From the NCBI GenBank assembly GCA_021795355.1, contig JAJYPL010000008.1, forward strand, positions 1-46,138: a stretch of 46,138 nucleotides of DNA, read 5' to 3'. The notes under the pieces are model-generated. The model saw only the letters and a list, made by a program, of their open reading frames with translations, did no database searches and was not told the DNA's origin. Of the stretch, positions 1-8,976 are shown piece by piece. Origin of the DNA: a bacterium (GTDB lineage: Bacteria > SZUA-79 > Acidulodesulfobacterales > Acidulodesulfobacteraceae). Position 1 is the stretch's first letter. Every line of letters begins with the position of its first letter. A program made the translations under genes and the position numbers.

Positions 1-13
1 ATTATAATGGTGC

Positions 14-2182
14 ATGATTAGAGTATGGAAAACCACTTTAAAACTGAGAATGATTATCGGTTTTATGGTAATATTAATTTTTGCGGTATTGCTTATATTC
101 AGGGCATTCGACGTCCAGATAATAGAGGGGGACAGATTAAGCAAACTTGCAGATGCGCAATTTCAGGCAAGCGTATATTTTATGCCTGAACGGGGCAATA
201 TTTATTCGGCTGACGGCGGCATACTTGCCGCAAGCGTAAATATTCCGGGAGTCGCCGTCGATCCATTAATGGTGAAAGATAAACTTAAAAGCGCAGAGAA
301 ACTTTCTAAGGCAACAGGTTTAAAATATGAAAAAATAATTAAAGTATTGACGAAGAATCTTCAATTTGCATGGATAAAAAGGAGGGTTTCAGCCGAAACG
401 GCAAAAAAAGTCGAGAAGCTCGGAATAGAAGGCGTAATTATAGTTAAACAGCCTGTCAGGTATTATCCTAACGGAACGCTTCTTGCACATACGCTTGGAT
501 TTGTAGGAATAAACGACAACGGTTTATCAGGCATAGAGTATAAATATAATAAGTATTTAAAAGGCAATAAGCGGGCTTTAAAGGTTCTCCAGGACGGTTT
601 AGGGCAGTATATATTTATAAGAGGTTTCGGGCTTAAAAAGGCTACGCACGGAGATAATATTTATTTAACGATTAATAAACAGCTTCAATTTATTACGCAG
701 TACTATTTAGATAAGGAGGCAAAAGCCGCCGATTCAAAAGGAGCTTTTGCTATATTAATGGATCCAAATACGGGAGCTATTCTTGCTATGGCGGATTATC
801 CTTCTTTTAACCCGAATTATTACTGGAAATATTCTGCGAGGTACTGGCGAAACAGGGCTGTTACCGACGATTTCGAGCCCGGTTCTACGATGAAGCCTTT
901 TATAATATCCGGAGCAATGCAGGACGGAATAATAAAACCCGATACGGTAATAAACGGGTATCACGGTTCATATTATATAGACGGCATAAAAGTTCACGAC
1001 GTCGAAAACTGGTTCGGCAAGCTTACTATAAATCAATTAATAGAATATTCCTGCAACGTATGCGCCTGCCAGGTCGGCATGAAGATGGGCAAGCAGAGGG
1101 TCTGGTACTGGCTGAAAAGATGGGGATTTTTGTCAATGCCTCATGCAGGCTTGCTTGGAGAAAACGCCGGAATAGACAGGAACGTAAGCCGCTGGTCGGA
1201 AGTCGGTCCATGCGAGGAGGCTTTCGGACAGGGTGCGGCTATAAACGGACTTCAGGAAATAACGGCTCTTTCGGCAATTGCAAACGGCGGTTATTTATTG
1301 AAGCCTTATGTTATTAAAAAAATAGTCAACCCTTACGGCAAGGTTATATTCAGGGCAAAACCCCATGAAATAAGAAGGGTTATAAATTCTAAAACCGATA
1401 AAGAAATTAAATATATGATGCGTTTAGTCGTAAAAGGGGGAACGGGGCAGTATGCAAAATTAATAGATTTTAGGGTTTCAGGCAAAACGGGAACGGGACA
1501 GGTTGACAATCCTAAAACCGGAACATATTTTAAAAACAAATATACCGCTTCATTTATGGCTTTCGTTCCCTATAAACACCCTGTTCTTGCAATGCTCGTG
1601 GTACAGCAGGAGCCTGCTAAAATAAGTTATTACGGCGGAGCAGTCAGCGCGCCGGTAGTCCGCGGCGTATTTAAAACCGCTTTGAATATATTAAACGTTT
1701 ATCCGGGCGGCAAAGCATATAAAGAACAGTTAAAAGCCGGAAACGGGTTTCATAACGAAAAGAAATTAAAGGAAAATTTAGAAAATAAAAGTTTTAAACA
1801 TGAAAAGTATCCGGCAAAGCATTCAGGAAACTATTCGGGAAAAATGCCCGATTTAAAAGGCGATACGATTTACGAAGCATTAAACGCTTTAAGCCGGTTC
1901 GGGAGGCTTTCCGTAAAAATATGGGGAAGCGGATATTTATATTATCAGAGCATTAAGCCGGGAACATATGCCGCCGCAGGCAGCGGAGCAAACTCTGTAA
2001 CTTTAAAATTCAAACCCGAAGACTATTACGGCTATGCCCCTTTGCAAAAGACGGAGAAAAAAAGCAAAAAGGCAAAATCTAATATAAAAACCTTATCGAA
2101 ATCAGTTGCAAAATCTAAAAAGAAAAATTTAACGGCATCTCCGGCTTTAAAAGAAAAAGGAAAAGAAAAAGTTAAAAAATAA
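14..2182 (+). CDS. ftsI: Septal peptidoglycan transpeptidase FtsI (class B PBP) with C-terminal PASTA domain
   Basis: Cross-links peptidoglycan at the division septum, in the inner membrane facing the periplasm. One N-terminal membrane segment (about residues 12-30) is followed by the PBP dimerisation domain (about 50-200) and a transpeptidase domain with the catalytic SxxK motif at S291-K294, an SCN motif (YSCNVC) and KTGTG. After the transpeptidase comes a PASTA-like segment (MPDLKGDTIYEALNAL onward) and then a lysine/serine-rich tail of about 40 residues. At 722 aa it is longer than enterobacterial FtsI because of the PASTA domain and tail, a layout shared with many delta-proteobacterial and SpoVD-type proteins. 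An in-frame TAA at 5-7 fixes ATG 14 as the first possible start. ftsL is expected just upstream, outside the window; murE follows after 5 bp. Confidence 0.93.
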   Translation: MIRVWKTTLKLRMIIGFMVILIFAVLLIFRAFDVQIIEGDRLSKLADAQFQASVYFMPERGNIYSADGGILAASVNIPGVAVDPLMVKDKLKSAEKLSKATGLKYEKIIKVLTKNLQFAWIKRRVSAETAKKVEKLGIEGVIIVKQPVRYYPNGTLLAHTLGFVGINDNGLSGIEYKYNKYLKGNKRALKVLQDGLGQYIFIRGFGLKKATHGDNIYLTINKQLQFITQYYLDKEAKAADSKGAFAILMDPNTGAILAMADYPSFNPNYYWKYSARYWRNRAVTDDFEPGSTMKPFIISGAMQDGIIKPDTVINGYHGSYYIDGIKVHDVENWFGKLTINQLIEYSCNVCACQVGMKMGKQRVWYWLKRWGFLSMPHAGLLGENAGIDRNVSRWSEVGPCEEAFGQGAAINGLQEITALSAIANGGYLLKPYVIKKIVNPYGKVIFRAKPHEIRRVINSKTDKEIKYMMRLVVKGGTGQYAKLIDFRVSGKTGTGQVDNPKTGTYFKNKYTASFMAFVPYKHPVLAMLVVQQEPAKISYYGGAVSAPVVRGVFKTALNILNVYPGGKAYKEQLKAGNGFHNEKKLKENLENKSFKHEKYPAKHSGNYSGKMPDLKGDTIYEALNALSRFGRLSVKIWGSGYLYYQSIKPGTYAAAGSGANSVTLKFKPEDYYGYAPLQKTEKKSKKAKSNIKTLSKSVAKSKKKNLTASPALKEKGKEKVKK

Positions 2183-2187
2183 ATTTT

Positions 2188-3831
2188 ATGAATATCGAAA
2201 ATATTATAAAAAACAACAATTTTGTAGAATACGTCAACGGCGGAACCGATACGGATATTTTATGCATATCCAACGATTCCAGAAAAATTAAGAACGGATG
2301 TCTTTTTGCCGCGAGAAAAGGCGTTGACGTTAATTCAAACGCCTTCGTCGAAGAAGCAATATCTAAAGGCGCCGCGGCGGTATTGACCGACGATGCGGAA
2401 ACGGCGGGAAAACTTAAAAACGAAAAAAATATTACGGTAATTTTCGCTAATGATGCTCTTAAGGCATATGCGGTGATGTCTAAAAATTTTTTCGGCAATC
2501 CAGGCAATAAATTAAAGCTGATAGGGGTTACCGGAACAAACGGAAAAACCACGACGACGTTTCTTATAAAATCTATTTTAAACGCCGCCGGAAACAAAAC
2601 CGGTTTGATCGGCACTATAGATTATGAAATCGGAGAAGGCAAAAAAGAATCTAAAAATACCACCCCCGATGTTTACGAACTTAACGAAATGTTTTCCGAA
2701 ACCGTACGGTCGGGCGGCTCTGCATGCGTTATGGAAGTTTCTTCCCACAGCTTAGACCAGGGAAGGGTTTACGGAATACCGTTCGACGCCGCCGTTTTTA
2801 CTAATTTAACGCGGGATCATTTAGATTACCATAGAGACATGCAATCCTATTACGAAGCAAAAAAGAAACTTTTTTCCGAAGTATTGGCGGAGAGTTCCAA
2901 AACTAAAAAATATGCCGTTATAAACGGCGACGATCCTTATGGTAAAAAACTTACCGAAGAGCTTAAAACGCTGTTTGCCCTCAAATCCATAAATAACGTC
3001 GGTATTATTACATACGGATTAAGCTCCGAATCCGACGTTTCCGCCGAGAACATAAATTACTTCAGAGACGGATTGAAGTTCGACGCCGCGATAAAAGGCC
3101 GGGACGAAAAAGTTCTAAAAAATATACGTTCATCCCTTATAGGCTCTTATAACCTTTATAATATATTAGCTTCCATTGCCGTCGGTTATGCTCTTTCCGT
3201 ACCGGACGAATTTATAATTTCCGGCATAGAATCTCTTTTAAACGTCCCCGGAAGAGTCGAAAAAGTCGATACCGGCGTTCCGTCTTCTCCTTTAGTATGT
3301 ATAGATTATGCGCATACCGACGACGCCGTAAAAAGAGTTCTTTCCGCTTTAAAAGATATCTGCAAAGGGAAACTGATAAGCGTTTTCGGATGCGGCGGCG
3401 ACAGAGACAAAGGGAAAAGGCCGCTTATGGGCAGACATTCGACGGATATCGCCGATATAAGCATAATAACGTCGGACAATCCCAGAAGCGAAGAGCCGTC
3501 GGCTATTATCGAAGAAATAATATCCGGCGTCAAGAATGCATTATATATCGACAAAAAAGACGGAGACGCTTTAATTAATTTCAAAAAGTCTGCCGAGCCG
3601 GAAAGACATGCTTATACGGTAGAAGAAGACAGGGCGGAAGCGATAAAATTAGCTCTTTCTATAGCGGGAGCGGACGATACGGTCGTTATTGCAGGCAAAG
3701 GGCATGAAGATTATATGATAGTAAAAGACGTCAAGTTTCATTTCAGCGATAAAGAGGAAGTATTGAAATATTATAAAACCGGAACTAAAATTTGTGACGG
3801 GGACAGAATTGAATTCTGTCCCCATATTTGA
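2188..3831 (+). CDS. murE: UDP-MurNAc-L-Ala-D-Glu:meso-DAP ligase
   Basis: Cytoplasmic ATP-dependent ligase that adds the third stem-peptide residue. The Mur ligase P-loop GTNGKTT is at residues 116-122. The DNPR signature (430-433) is the known marker of meso-diaminopimelate specificity. GKGHEDY lies near the end of the third domain. At 547 aa it is longer than the usual 480-500. The last 13 or so residues (ending GDRIEFCPHI) are not family sequence: they are a translation of the dispersed palindromic repeat at 3799-3823, which runs into the stop codon. The repeat therefore seems to have replaced the native 3' end and the murE-murF junction. The enzyme is probably active, since the extra tail lies beyond the conserved C-terminal domain. 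Confidence 0.95.
   Translation: MNIENIIKNNNFVEYVNGGTDTDILCISNDSRKIKNGCLFAARKGVDVNSNAFVEEAISKGAAAVLTDDAETAGKLKNEKNITVIFANDALKAYAVMSKNFFGNPGNKLKLIGVTGTNGKTTTTFLIKSILNAAGNKTGLIGTIDYEIGEGKKESKNTTPDVYELNEMFSETVRSGGSACVMEVSSHSLDQGRVYGIPFDAAVFTNLTRDHLDYHRDMQSYYEAKKKLFSEVLAESSKTKKYAVINGDDPYGKKLTEELKTLFALKSINNVGIITYGLSSESDVSAENINYFRDGLKFDAAIKGRDEKVLKNIRSSLIGSYNLYNILASIAVGYALSVPDEFIISGIESLLNVPGRVEKVDTGVPSSPLVCIDYAHTDDAVKRVLSALKDICKGKLISVFGCGGDRDKGKRPLMGRHSTDIADISIITSDNPRSEEPSAIIEEIISGVKNALYIDKKDGDALINFKKSAEPERHAYTVEEDRAEAIKLALSIAGADDTVVIAGKGHEDYMIVKDVKFHFSDKEEVLKYYKTGTKICDGDRIEFCPHI
3799..3823 (+). repeat. Family A palindromic repeat, copy 1 (inside murE 3' end)
   Basis: Perfect 25-bp palindrome with arms GGGGACAGAATT and AATTCTGTCCCC around a single central G. 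The upstream flank TTTGTGAC matches other copies. It lies wholly inside the murE reading frame and encodes its last residues. It is the only full copy seen within a coding region. Confidence 0.93.
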
Positions 3832-3836
3832 TAAAA

Positions 3837-5372
3837 ATGAAAATAAATTACAACTTAACTTTAGACGAAATTTTAAGCGCAGCGGACGGCAAATTAATCA
3901 TTGCCGGCGACGGAACGGGTCCGCTGGTTTTTAACGAAATTTTTACGGATTCGAGGGAGGATTTCGGCAGAAATGCAATTTTTATAGCGTTAAAGGGCAA
4001 GAATTTTAACGGAGAAGACTTCGTCGAAGCCGTTTTTAAAAAAGGCGGCTATTGCGCTTTGGTTTCCTGGGATTTTTTAGAAAACAACGACATATCTAAA
4101 TACGGCGATAAAATTATTATCGCAGCCGCAGACCCCGTGTCTTCATTGGGAGATATTGCAAAATTATATTTAAGTAAATTTAATTTAAATAAAAAAATCG
4201 CCTTAACGGGTTCCTGCGGAAAAACTACTACGAAAGAGATGGTTTATGCGATTTTTTCTGCGGTTTTCGGCGCAGAAAAAATTCTTAAAAACGATTATAA
4301 CTATAATAACTTAATAGGAGTTCCAAAGACTATTTTCCGGCTTGACGGCAGGGTCGAATATCTTATTCTTGAAATAGGAACCAACAAAAAAGGGGAGATA
4401 AAAAGGCTTTCCGAAATTATATCGCCGGAAATCGGAGCTATTACGAATATCGGCAAAGCGCATCTTGAAGAATTTAAAGACACCGAAGGCGTATTCATGG
4501 AAAAATCGGAACTTGCCCGCAGTCTTAATGAATCAGGCCTCCTCGTTCTCAATGCTGACGATTCAATAACGCCCGCAAGATATAAAGATAAAATAAAAGA
4601 AGGAGTAAATATCGTTTCATTCGGTTTTGGAAAAATAAACGCCAAAAATGCTCAAAACGCTCAAGATTTTAAAAATGGTCAAGATGCCGAAAACGGCGGC
4701 GTTCCGGATGTTTTATGCGAAAGCGCTATTTTAAACGAAAAAACAGGAAAAACGACCTTAAACGTTTTCTATAACGGAAAAAAATACGTTATAGAAGTTA
4801 ATTTCAGCGGAAAGCATTTAATTTACGATTTTTTATGCGCTTTTTCCATTGCTTCGGCATGCGGTATCGCTCCCGAAGCCTACATTAATTCTGATGCTTT
4901 TAAAAATTTTAATATTCCGCGCGGAAGAATGGAGATAATCCGTATAGCCGATAATACCGGCGAATGGACTTTGATTGACGACGCATATAATTCCAACCCG
5001 GATTCCCTTAAAGCCGCGCTGGATTTTATAAGAACCGATTATTCCGAAAGCAAAAAAATATTAGTTCTCGGAGACATGCTGGAACTCGGCGGTTCCGCTC
5101 CGGAAGAGCATGTAAAAGCAGGGCGCGAAATCAGCGGCTTAGCCGATTATATTTTTTACAAAGGAGATTATTCCGATTTTGTAACGAAAGGCTTGGAAGA
5201 AAAAAATTTTTCCGGAAAATTTTTTTTAATAAAAGACGATGAAACTTTCAAAAACGATTTTAAAAAATTAGACAAAAATAACGCCGTAGTACTTCTTAAA
5301 GGTTCGAGAGGCATGAAACTCGAAGAGTATTTCAAAGAAGAAACGGGTAAAACGAATAAATCTATATGCTGA
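3837..5372 (+). CDS. murF: UDP-MurNAc-tripeptide:D-Ala-D-Ala ligase
   Basis: Adds D-Ala-D-Ala to complete the UDP-MurNAc-pentapeptide in the cytoplasm. The Mur ligase P-loop GSCGKTTTKEM lies near residue 125, ALKG(K)NFNGEDF in the N-terminal domain, and NSNPDSLKAALDF plus LGDMLELG in the C-terminal domain. About 511 aa, slightly long for the family. The excess is partly an Asn/Gln/Asp-rich insert (NAQNAQDFKNGQDAENGG) near residue 275. ATG 3837 is preferred over an in-frame TTG at 3828 that overlaps the murE stop. Neither has a clear Shine-Dalgarno sequence, because the murE-murF junction is occupied by the palindromic repeat, so translation may depend on coupling to murE. The 3' end overlaps mraY by 7 bp. 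Confidence 0.93.
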   Translation: MKINYNLTLDEILSAADGKLIIAGDGTGPLVFNEIFTDSREDFGRNAIFIALKGKNFNGEDFVEAVFKKGGYCALVSWDFLENNDISKYGDKIIIAAADPVSSLGDIAKLYLSKFNLNKKIALTGSCGKTTTKEMVYAIFSAVFGAEKILKNDYNYNNLIGVPKTIFRLDGRVEYLILEIGTNKKGEIKRLSEIISPEIGAITNIGKAHLEEFKDTEGVFMEKSELARSLNESGLLVLNADDSITPARYKDKIKEGVNIVSFGFGKINAKNAQNAQDFKNGQDAENGGVPDVLCESAILNEKTGKTTLNVFYNGKKYVIEVNFSGKHLIYDFLCAFSIASACGIAPEAYINSDAFKNFNIPRGRMEIIRIADNTGEWTLIDDAYNSNPDSLKAALDFIRTDYSESKKILVLGDMLELGGSAPEEHVKAGREISGLADYIFYKGDYSDFVTKGLEEKNFSGKFFLIKDDETFKNDFKKLDKNNAVVLLKGSRGMKLEEYFKEETGKTNKSIC

Positions 5373-6421
5373 GCTTAAATGCGGATTTTTTAAAATATAT
5401 TACGTTCAGGTCTTCATACGCCATTATACTGTCGCTGATATTATCGATAGCGCTCGGTAAAATATTTATTAAAGGATTAAAAAAAATGAAGATAGGGCAG
5501 GTTGTCAGGGAAGACGGTCCAAAATCGCATATTAGCGGCAAAAAAGACGTTCCGACCATGGGCGGACTTTTAATTTTATTCAGCGTCATAGTTCCTGTTT
5601 TATTGCTTGCCAAACTTAACAACCTTTATCTTTACATGGGCATTTTAACGCTCTTGTCGTTTGCTTTGATAGGATTTGCCGACGATTTTTTAAAAATCAG
5701 GGGACATTCTTCAAAGGGGCTTAGAGGCAAATATAAATTTTCTATCCAAACTTTAATAGCAGTATGCGTTTCGGCTGCCCTTTATTTTCACGACGAATCT
5801 CTCGGAACGGTAATAATTCCTTTTGTTAAGAACTATTATTTAAATTTCGGCGTTTATTTTATAATTTTTTCGGCATTTATAATAGTCGGTTCTTCCAACG
5901 CCGTTAATTTAACCGACGGTCTCGACGGTTTGGCTATAGGGGTTTTTGCTATAGCCATAGCGGGATACCTTATATTTTCCTATGCGGCGTCTAATTACAA
6001 ATTTGCGGACTATCTGCACATACCTTATATAAAAAACATAGGAGAAGTCGTAATATTATGCGCTTCTTTATTCGGCGCTTCCATCGGCTTTTTATGGTTC
6101 AATTCCTATCCTGCTTCGGTTTTTATGGGGGATACGGGTTCGATACCTTTGGGCGCTATACTCGGCTACGTCGCAATAGTTTCAAGGCAGGAGATCCTGC
6201 TTGTTATAATAGGATTCGTATTCGTAATCGAGGCTTTAAGCGTTATATTTCAGGTCGGCTCTTACAAACTTAGAAAAAAAAGGATATTCAAAATGGCGCC
6301 GATCCATCATCATTTTGAAATCGAAGGCGTTCCTGAATCTAAAATAGTCATAAGGCTGTGGATAGTTTCCCTGATATTGACGATATTTGCTTTATCTACT
6401 CTTAAATTGAGGATTTTTTAA
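5366..6421 (+). CDS. mraY: Phospho-MurNAc-pentapeptide transferase (lipid I synthase)
   Basis: Polytopic inner-membrane enzyme transferring phospho-MurNAc-pentapeptide to undecaprenyl phosphate. The family signatures are all present: the GPKSHISGKKDVPTMGG loop, the D106-D107 pair (FADDFLKIR), NAVNLTDGLDG at residues 178-188, and the HHH motif at 314-316 (APIHHHFE). At 351 aa with about ten hydrophobic segments it is of normal size. ATG 5366 overlaps the murF stop (ATGCTGA), indicating translational coupling. murD begins on the base after the stop. Confidence 0.96.
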   Translation: MLSLNADFLKYITFRSSYAIILSLILSIALGKIFIKGLKKMKIGQVVREDGPKSHISGKKDVPTMGGLLILFSVIVPVLLLAKLNNLYLYMGILTLLSFALIGFADDFLKIRGHSSKGLRGKYKFSIQTLIAVCVSAALYFHDESLGTVIIPFVKNYYLNFGVYFIIFSAFIIVGSSNAVNLTDGLDGLAIGVFAIAIAGYLIFSYAASNYKFADYLHIPYIKNIGEVVILCASLFGASIGFLWFNSYPASVFMGDTGSIPLGAILGYVAIVSRQEILLVIIGFVFVIEALSVIFQVGSYKLRKKRIFKMAPIHHHFEIEGVPESKIVIRLWIVSLILTIFALSTLKLRIF

Positions 6422-7849
6422 ATGCCGGATTTAATTTTGGGTTTCGGTAAAACAGGTTCTGCCGTTTACGGATATATTAAGGGCAAAAACGGTTTCGCAA
6501 AAAGCGGAAAGCTCTTAATATACGACGATACCGCCGAAAATGCGGGCGGTTTTGACGTTCAAGACGATAACGTTATGTTTTTTAATAAGCGGAACGAAGA
6601 AATACTTTTCGGCAGATATTTTAAAGATATAGAACGATGCGTCGTAAGCCCCGGAATACCGAGAAACCATCAGGTTATTTTAAAATTAAAAAGGGCAAAT
6701 ATTCCTGTTTTAAGCGAAATAGAATTTGCGTATAATAATCTGCAAAAAAAGAAAAATGCAAAAATTATAGCTATTACCGGAACAAACGGCAAGACTACCT
6801 CGGTTACCCTATGTAAAGGCGCGATAGAAGCGGCGGGTCTAAGCGGAAAAACTTTCGTAGGAGGCAATCTCGGCGTTCCTTTTATATCGGGCATAGACGA
6901 TTACGAAGATTTTATTTTAGAGGTATCCAGTTTCCAGCTTGAATGGATTTACGATTTTAAACCCGATATCGCCGTACTTCTTAACGTAGAAGACGATCAT
7001 TTAGACAGATATCTTAATTTCGACGAATACAGGCTTACTAAATATAAAATGTTTAAAAATCTTAAATATAACGACGTTGCCGTATTAAATCAGGGCGACT
7101 ATAATTCGTCGGTATTAAAAGGCGTTGCCGGTTCAAATGCGGTTTTATACGGATTCGAAGAAGATAAATGCGACGTTTTTTACAAAGACGGCTTTATTAA
7201 TCTGCGGCTTAAAGATTTACTCGGATTTAACGCCGAAATTTCGTTAAAAGACGCTGCGGATAAAAGAAAATTCGTCATAGAAGACATGATGGCGGCCGCC
7301 TGTTCTTTAGCGCTGTACGGAATTTCTCCCGACGTTATTAAAAAAGCTTTTGACGGCTACAGGCTTTTAAGGCACAGGGTTGAATGCATCGGCAGTATAG
7401 ATAGCGTATATTTCTACGACGATTCAAAGGCTACTAATCCCGCGGCGGTCGTAAGCGCGCTTAACTCATTCGGCGCTTTAAGCGAAGGCGGCGTTAAAAC
7501 GGATATAGTCCTTATTCTGGGCGGGAAAGACAAGGGTTTTAATTACGAGAGCATCGTCGAACCGGTAAAAAGAAGCGTAAAAGCATGCGTTTTAATGGGC
7601 GAAACTAAAGAAATCCTCGAAAAAACGCTGAAAGGACGCGTAGAATATATGCTTGCCGGCGACATGGAAGACGCAGTCGTTAAATCTTTTAATTATTTAA
7701 AAGACACCGTTAAAAGCGGCGGTTCGGGCACGGTTCTTCTGTCTCCGGCATCTTCGAGTTTCGATATGTTTAAAGATTACGCGGATAGAGGGGACGTATT
7801 TAAAAAATGTTTCGAGAAATTAAAAAATAGTTTTTATGAAAAATTATGA
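6422..7849 (+). CDS. murD: UDP-MurNAc-L-alanine:D-glutamate ligase
   Basis: Cytoplasmic Mur ligase adding D-Glu to UDP-MurNAc-L-Ala. The P-loop GTNGKTT occupies residues 120-126. Other Mur signatures are the LEVSSFQLEW segment, NVEDDHLDRY, YDDSKATNP and the C-terminal SPASSSFDMF motif typical of MurD. At 475 aa it is slightly longer than E. coli MurD (438). It starts directly after the mraY stop and its own stop overlaps ftsW by 4 bp. Confidence 0.95.
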   Translation: MPDLILGFGKTGSAVYGYIKGKNGFAKSGKLLIYDDTAENAGGFDVQDDNVMFFNKRNEEILFGRYFKDIERCVVSPGIPRNHQVILKLKRANIPVLSEIEFAYNNLQKKKNAKIIAITGTNGKTTSVTLCKGAIEAAGLSGKTFVGGNLGVPFISGIDDYEDFILEVSSFQLEWIYDFKPDIAVLLNVEDDHLDRYLNFDEYRLTKYKMFKNLKYNDVAVLNQGDYNSSVLKGVAGSNAVLYGFEEDKCDVFYKDGFINLRLKDLLGFNAEISLKDAADKRKFVIEDMMAAACSLALYGISPDVIKKAFDGYRLLRHRVECIGSIDSVYFYDDSKATNPAAVVSALNSFGALSEGGVKTDIVLILGGKDKGFNYESIVEPVKRSVKACVLMGETKEILEKTLKGRVEYMLAGDMEDAVVKSFNYLKDTVKSGGSGTVLLSPASSSFDMFKDYADRGDVFKKCFEKLKNSFYEKL

Positions 7850-8976
7850 TTAACTACGGAAAAATTTTTATAAGAAAATACGATACTGCGCTGTTTCTTG
7901 CGGCTTTGCTGTTAATATCGCTCGGCTTAGTTATGGTTTATTCGACAAGCGCGATGATTTCTATAGTTCAGTACGGCGTAAGCTATCACTTTATTTTAAG
8001 GCAGGGAATATACGTCGCATTGTCGGGATTAGTCGTATGGTTTTTAATGCGCAACGACTATCATATGCTTAAATCTTTTTATCAAATCATTTTATTCGTA
8101 ATAATAGTTTTAATGCTTTTAGTATTCGTTCCGCATATAGGAATAGATGCCGGAGGTTCAAGGAGATGGATAAATTTAAGGTTTTTCAGCATACAGCCGT
8201 CCGAATTTTTAAAAATTTTTTTCATAGTTTATTTAGCTAATTTTTTGGAAAAGAGAAAGGATACGCTCGATAAAAATCCGTATTCGTTTATTTTTATAGG
8301 TCCTTTTATATTTTTGGGTTTTTTAGATTTGCTGCTCTTAAAAGAACCCGATTTCGGAACAAGTTCGATCATGTTTTTTATAACTTTTATAATGCTTTTT
8401 GCAGGCGGCGTATCCATATTTTATCTGTTAGCGGTTGCCGCGCTCGGCGGAACCGCCGCATATTTTTTAATATTTACCGTGGCGTATAGGAGAGACAGGG
8501 TGCTTGCATTTCTTCATCCTTTTCACGATAAAACCGGCATAGGCTTTCAGATAATACAGTCTATGTACGCTTTTGCCCGGGGCGGATTATACGGAGTAGG
8601 ACTCGGAAACGGAAAAGAAAAACTTTTTTTTCTTCCGACGCCTTATTCGGATTTTATATTTTCCAGCGTAGGCGAGGAGCTGGGGTTTATAGGCGTAGCC
8701 GCGTTTATACTGCTTTATCTTATTCTTGCATACAGGGGATTAAAAGTAGCGATAAATGCGCCCGACCTTTTCGGGACATATCTTGCATACGGCATTACGT
8801 GCCTGATTGCTCTGAGCGCATTTATAAATATCGGCGTGGTTCTCGGCGCTCTGCCTACGAAAGGCCTTGCGCTTCCGTTTATCAGCTACGGAGGCAGTTC
8901 GATGTTTGCCACGTGCATCGGCATAGGAATTTTGCTCAATATATCTTCTCAGAGCATTAAGGGGAAAAATATTTGA
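7846..8976 (+). CDS. ftsW: Septal SEDS glycosyltransferase FtsW
   Basis: Polytopic SEDS protein that polymerises lipid II at the septum together with FtsI. SEDS hallmarks are the Ser/Arg-rich GGSRRWINL segment followed by QPSEFLKIF, the KEPDFGTS motif, the GxGxGN loop (GVGLGNGKEKLFFLPTPYSDFIF) and the C-terminal PFISYGGSS. At 376 aa it has normal length and about ten membrane segments. ATGA overlap with murD. It is assigned FtsW rather than RodA by its position between murD and murG and because a second SEDS gene lies in the mre cluster at 26718. Confidence 0.94.
   Translation: MINYGKIFIRKYDTALFLAALLLISLGLVMVYSTSAMISIVQYGVSYHFILRQGIYVALSGLVVWFLMRNDYHMLKSFYQIILFVIIVLMLLVFVPHIGIDAGGSRRWINLRFFSIQPSEFLKIFFIVYLANFLEKRKDTLDKNPYSFIFIGPFIFLGFLDLLLLKEPDFGTSSIMFFITFIMLFAGGVSIFYLLAVAALGGTAAYFLIFTVAYRRDRVLAFLHPFHDKTGIGFQIIQSMYAFARGGLYGVGLGNGKEKLFFLPTPYSDFIFSSVGEELGFIGVAAFILLYLILAYRGLKVAINAPDLFGTYLAYGITCLIALSAFINIGVVLGALPTKGLALPFISYGGSSMFATCIGIGILLNISSQSIKGKNI

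Noticed and set aside
3828-3836. TTG 3828 as the murF start
   Set aside because: ATG 3837 adds no loss of conserved sequence and is the likelier codon, though neither has a ribosome site.
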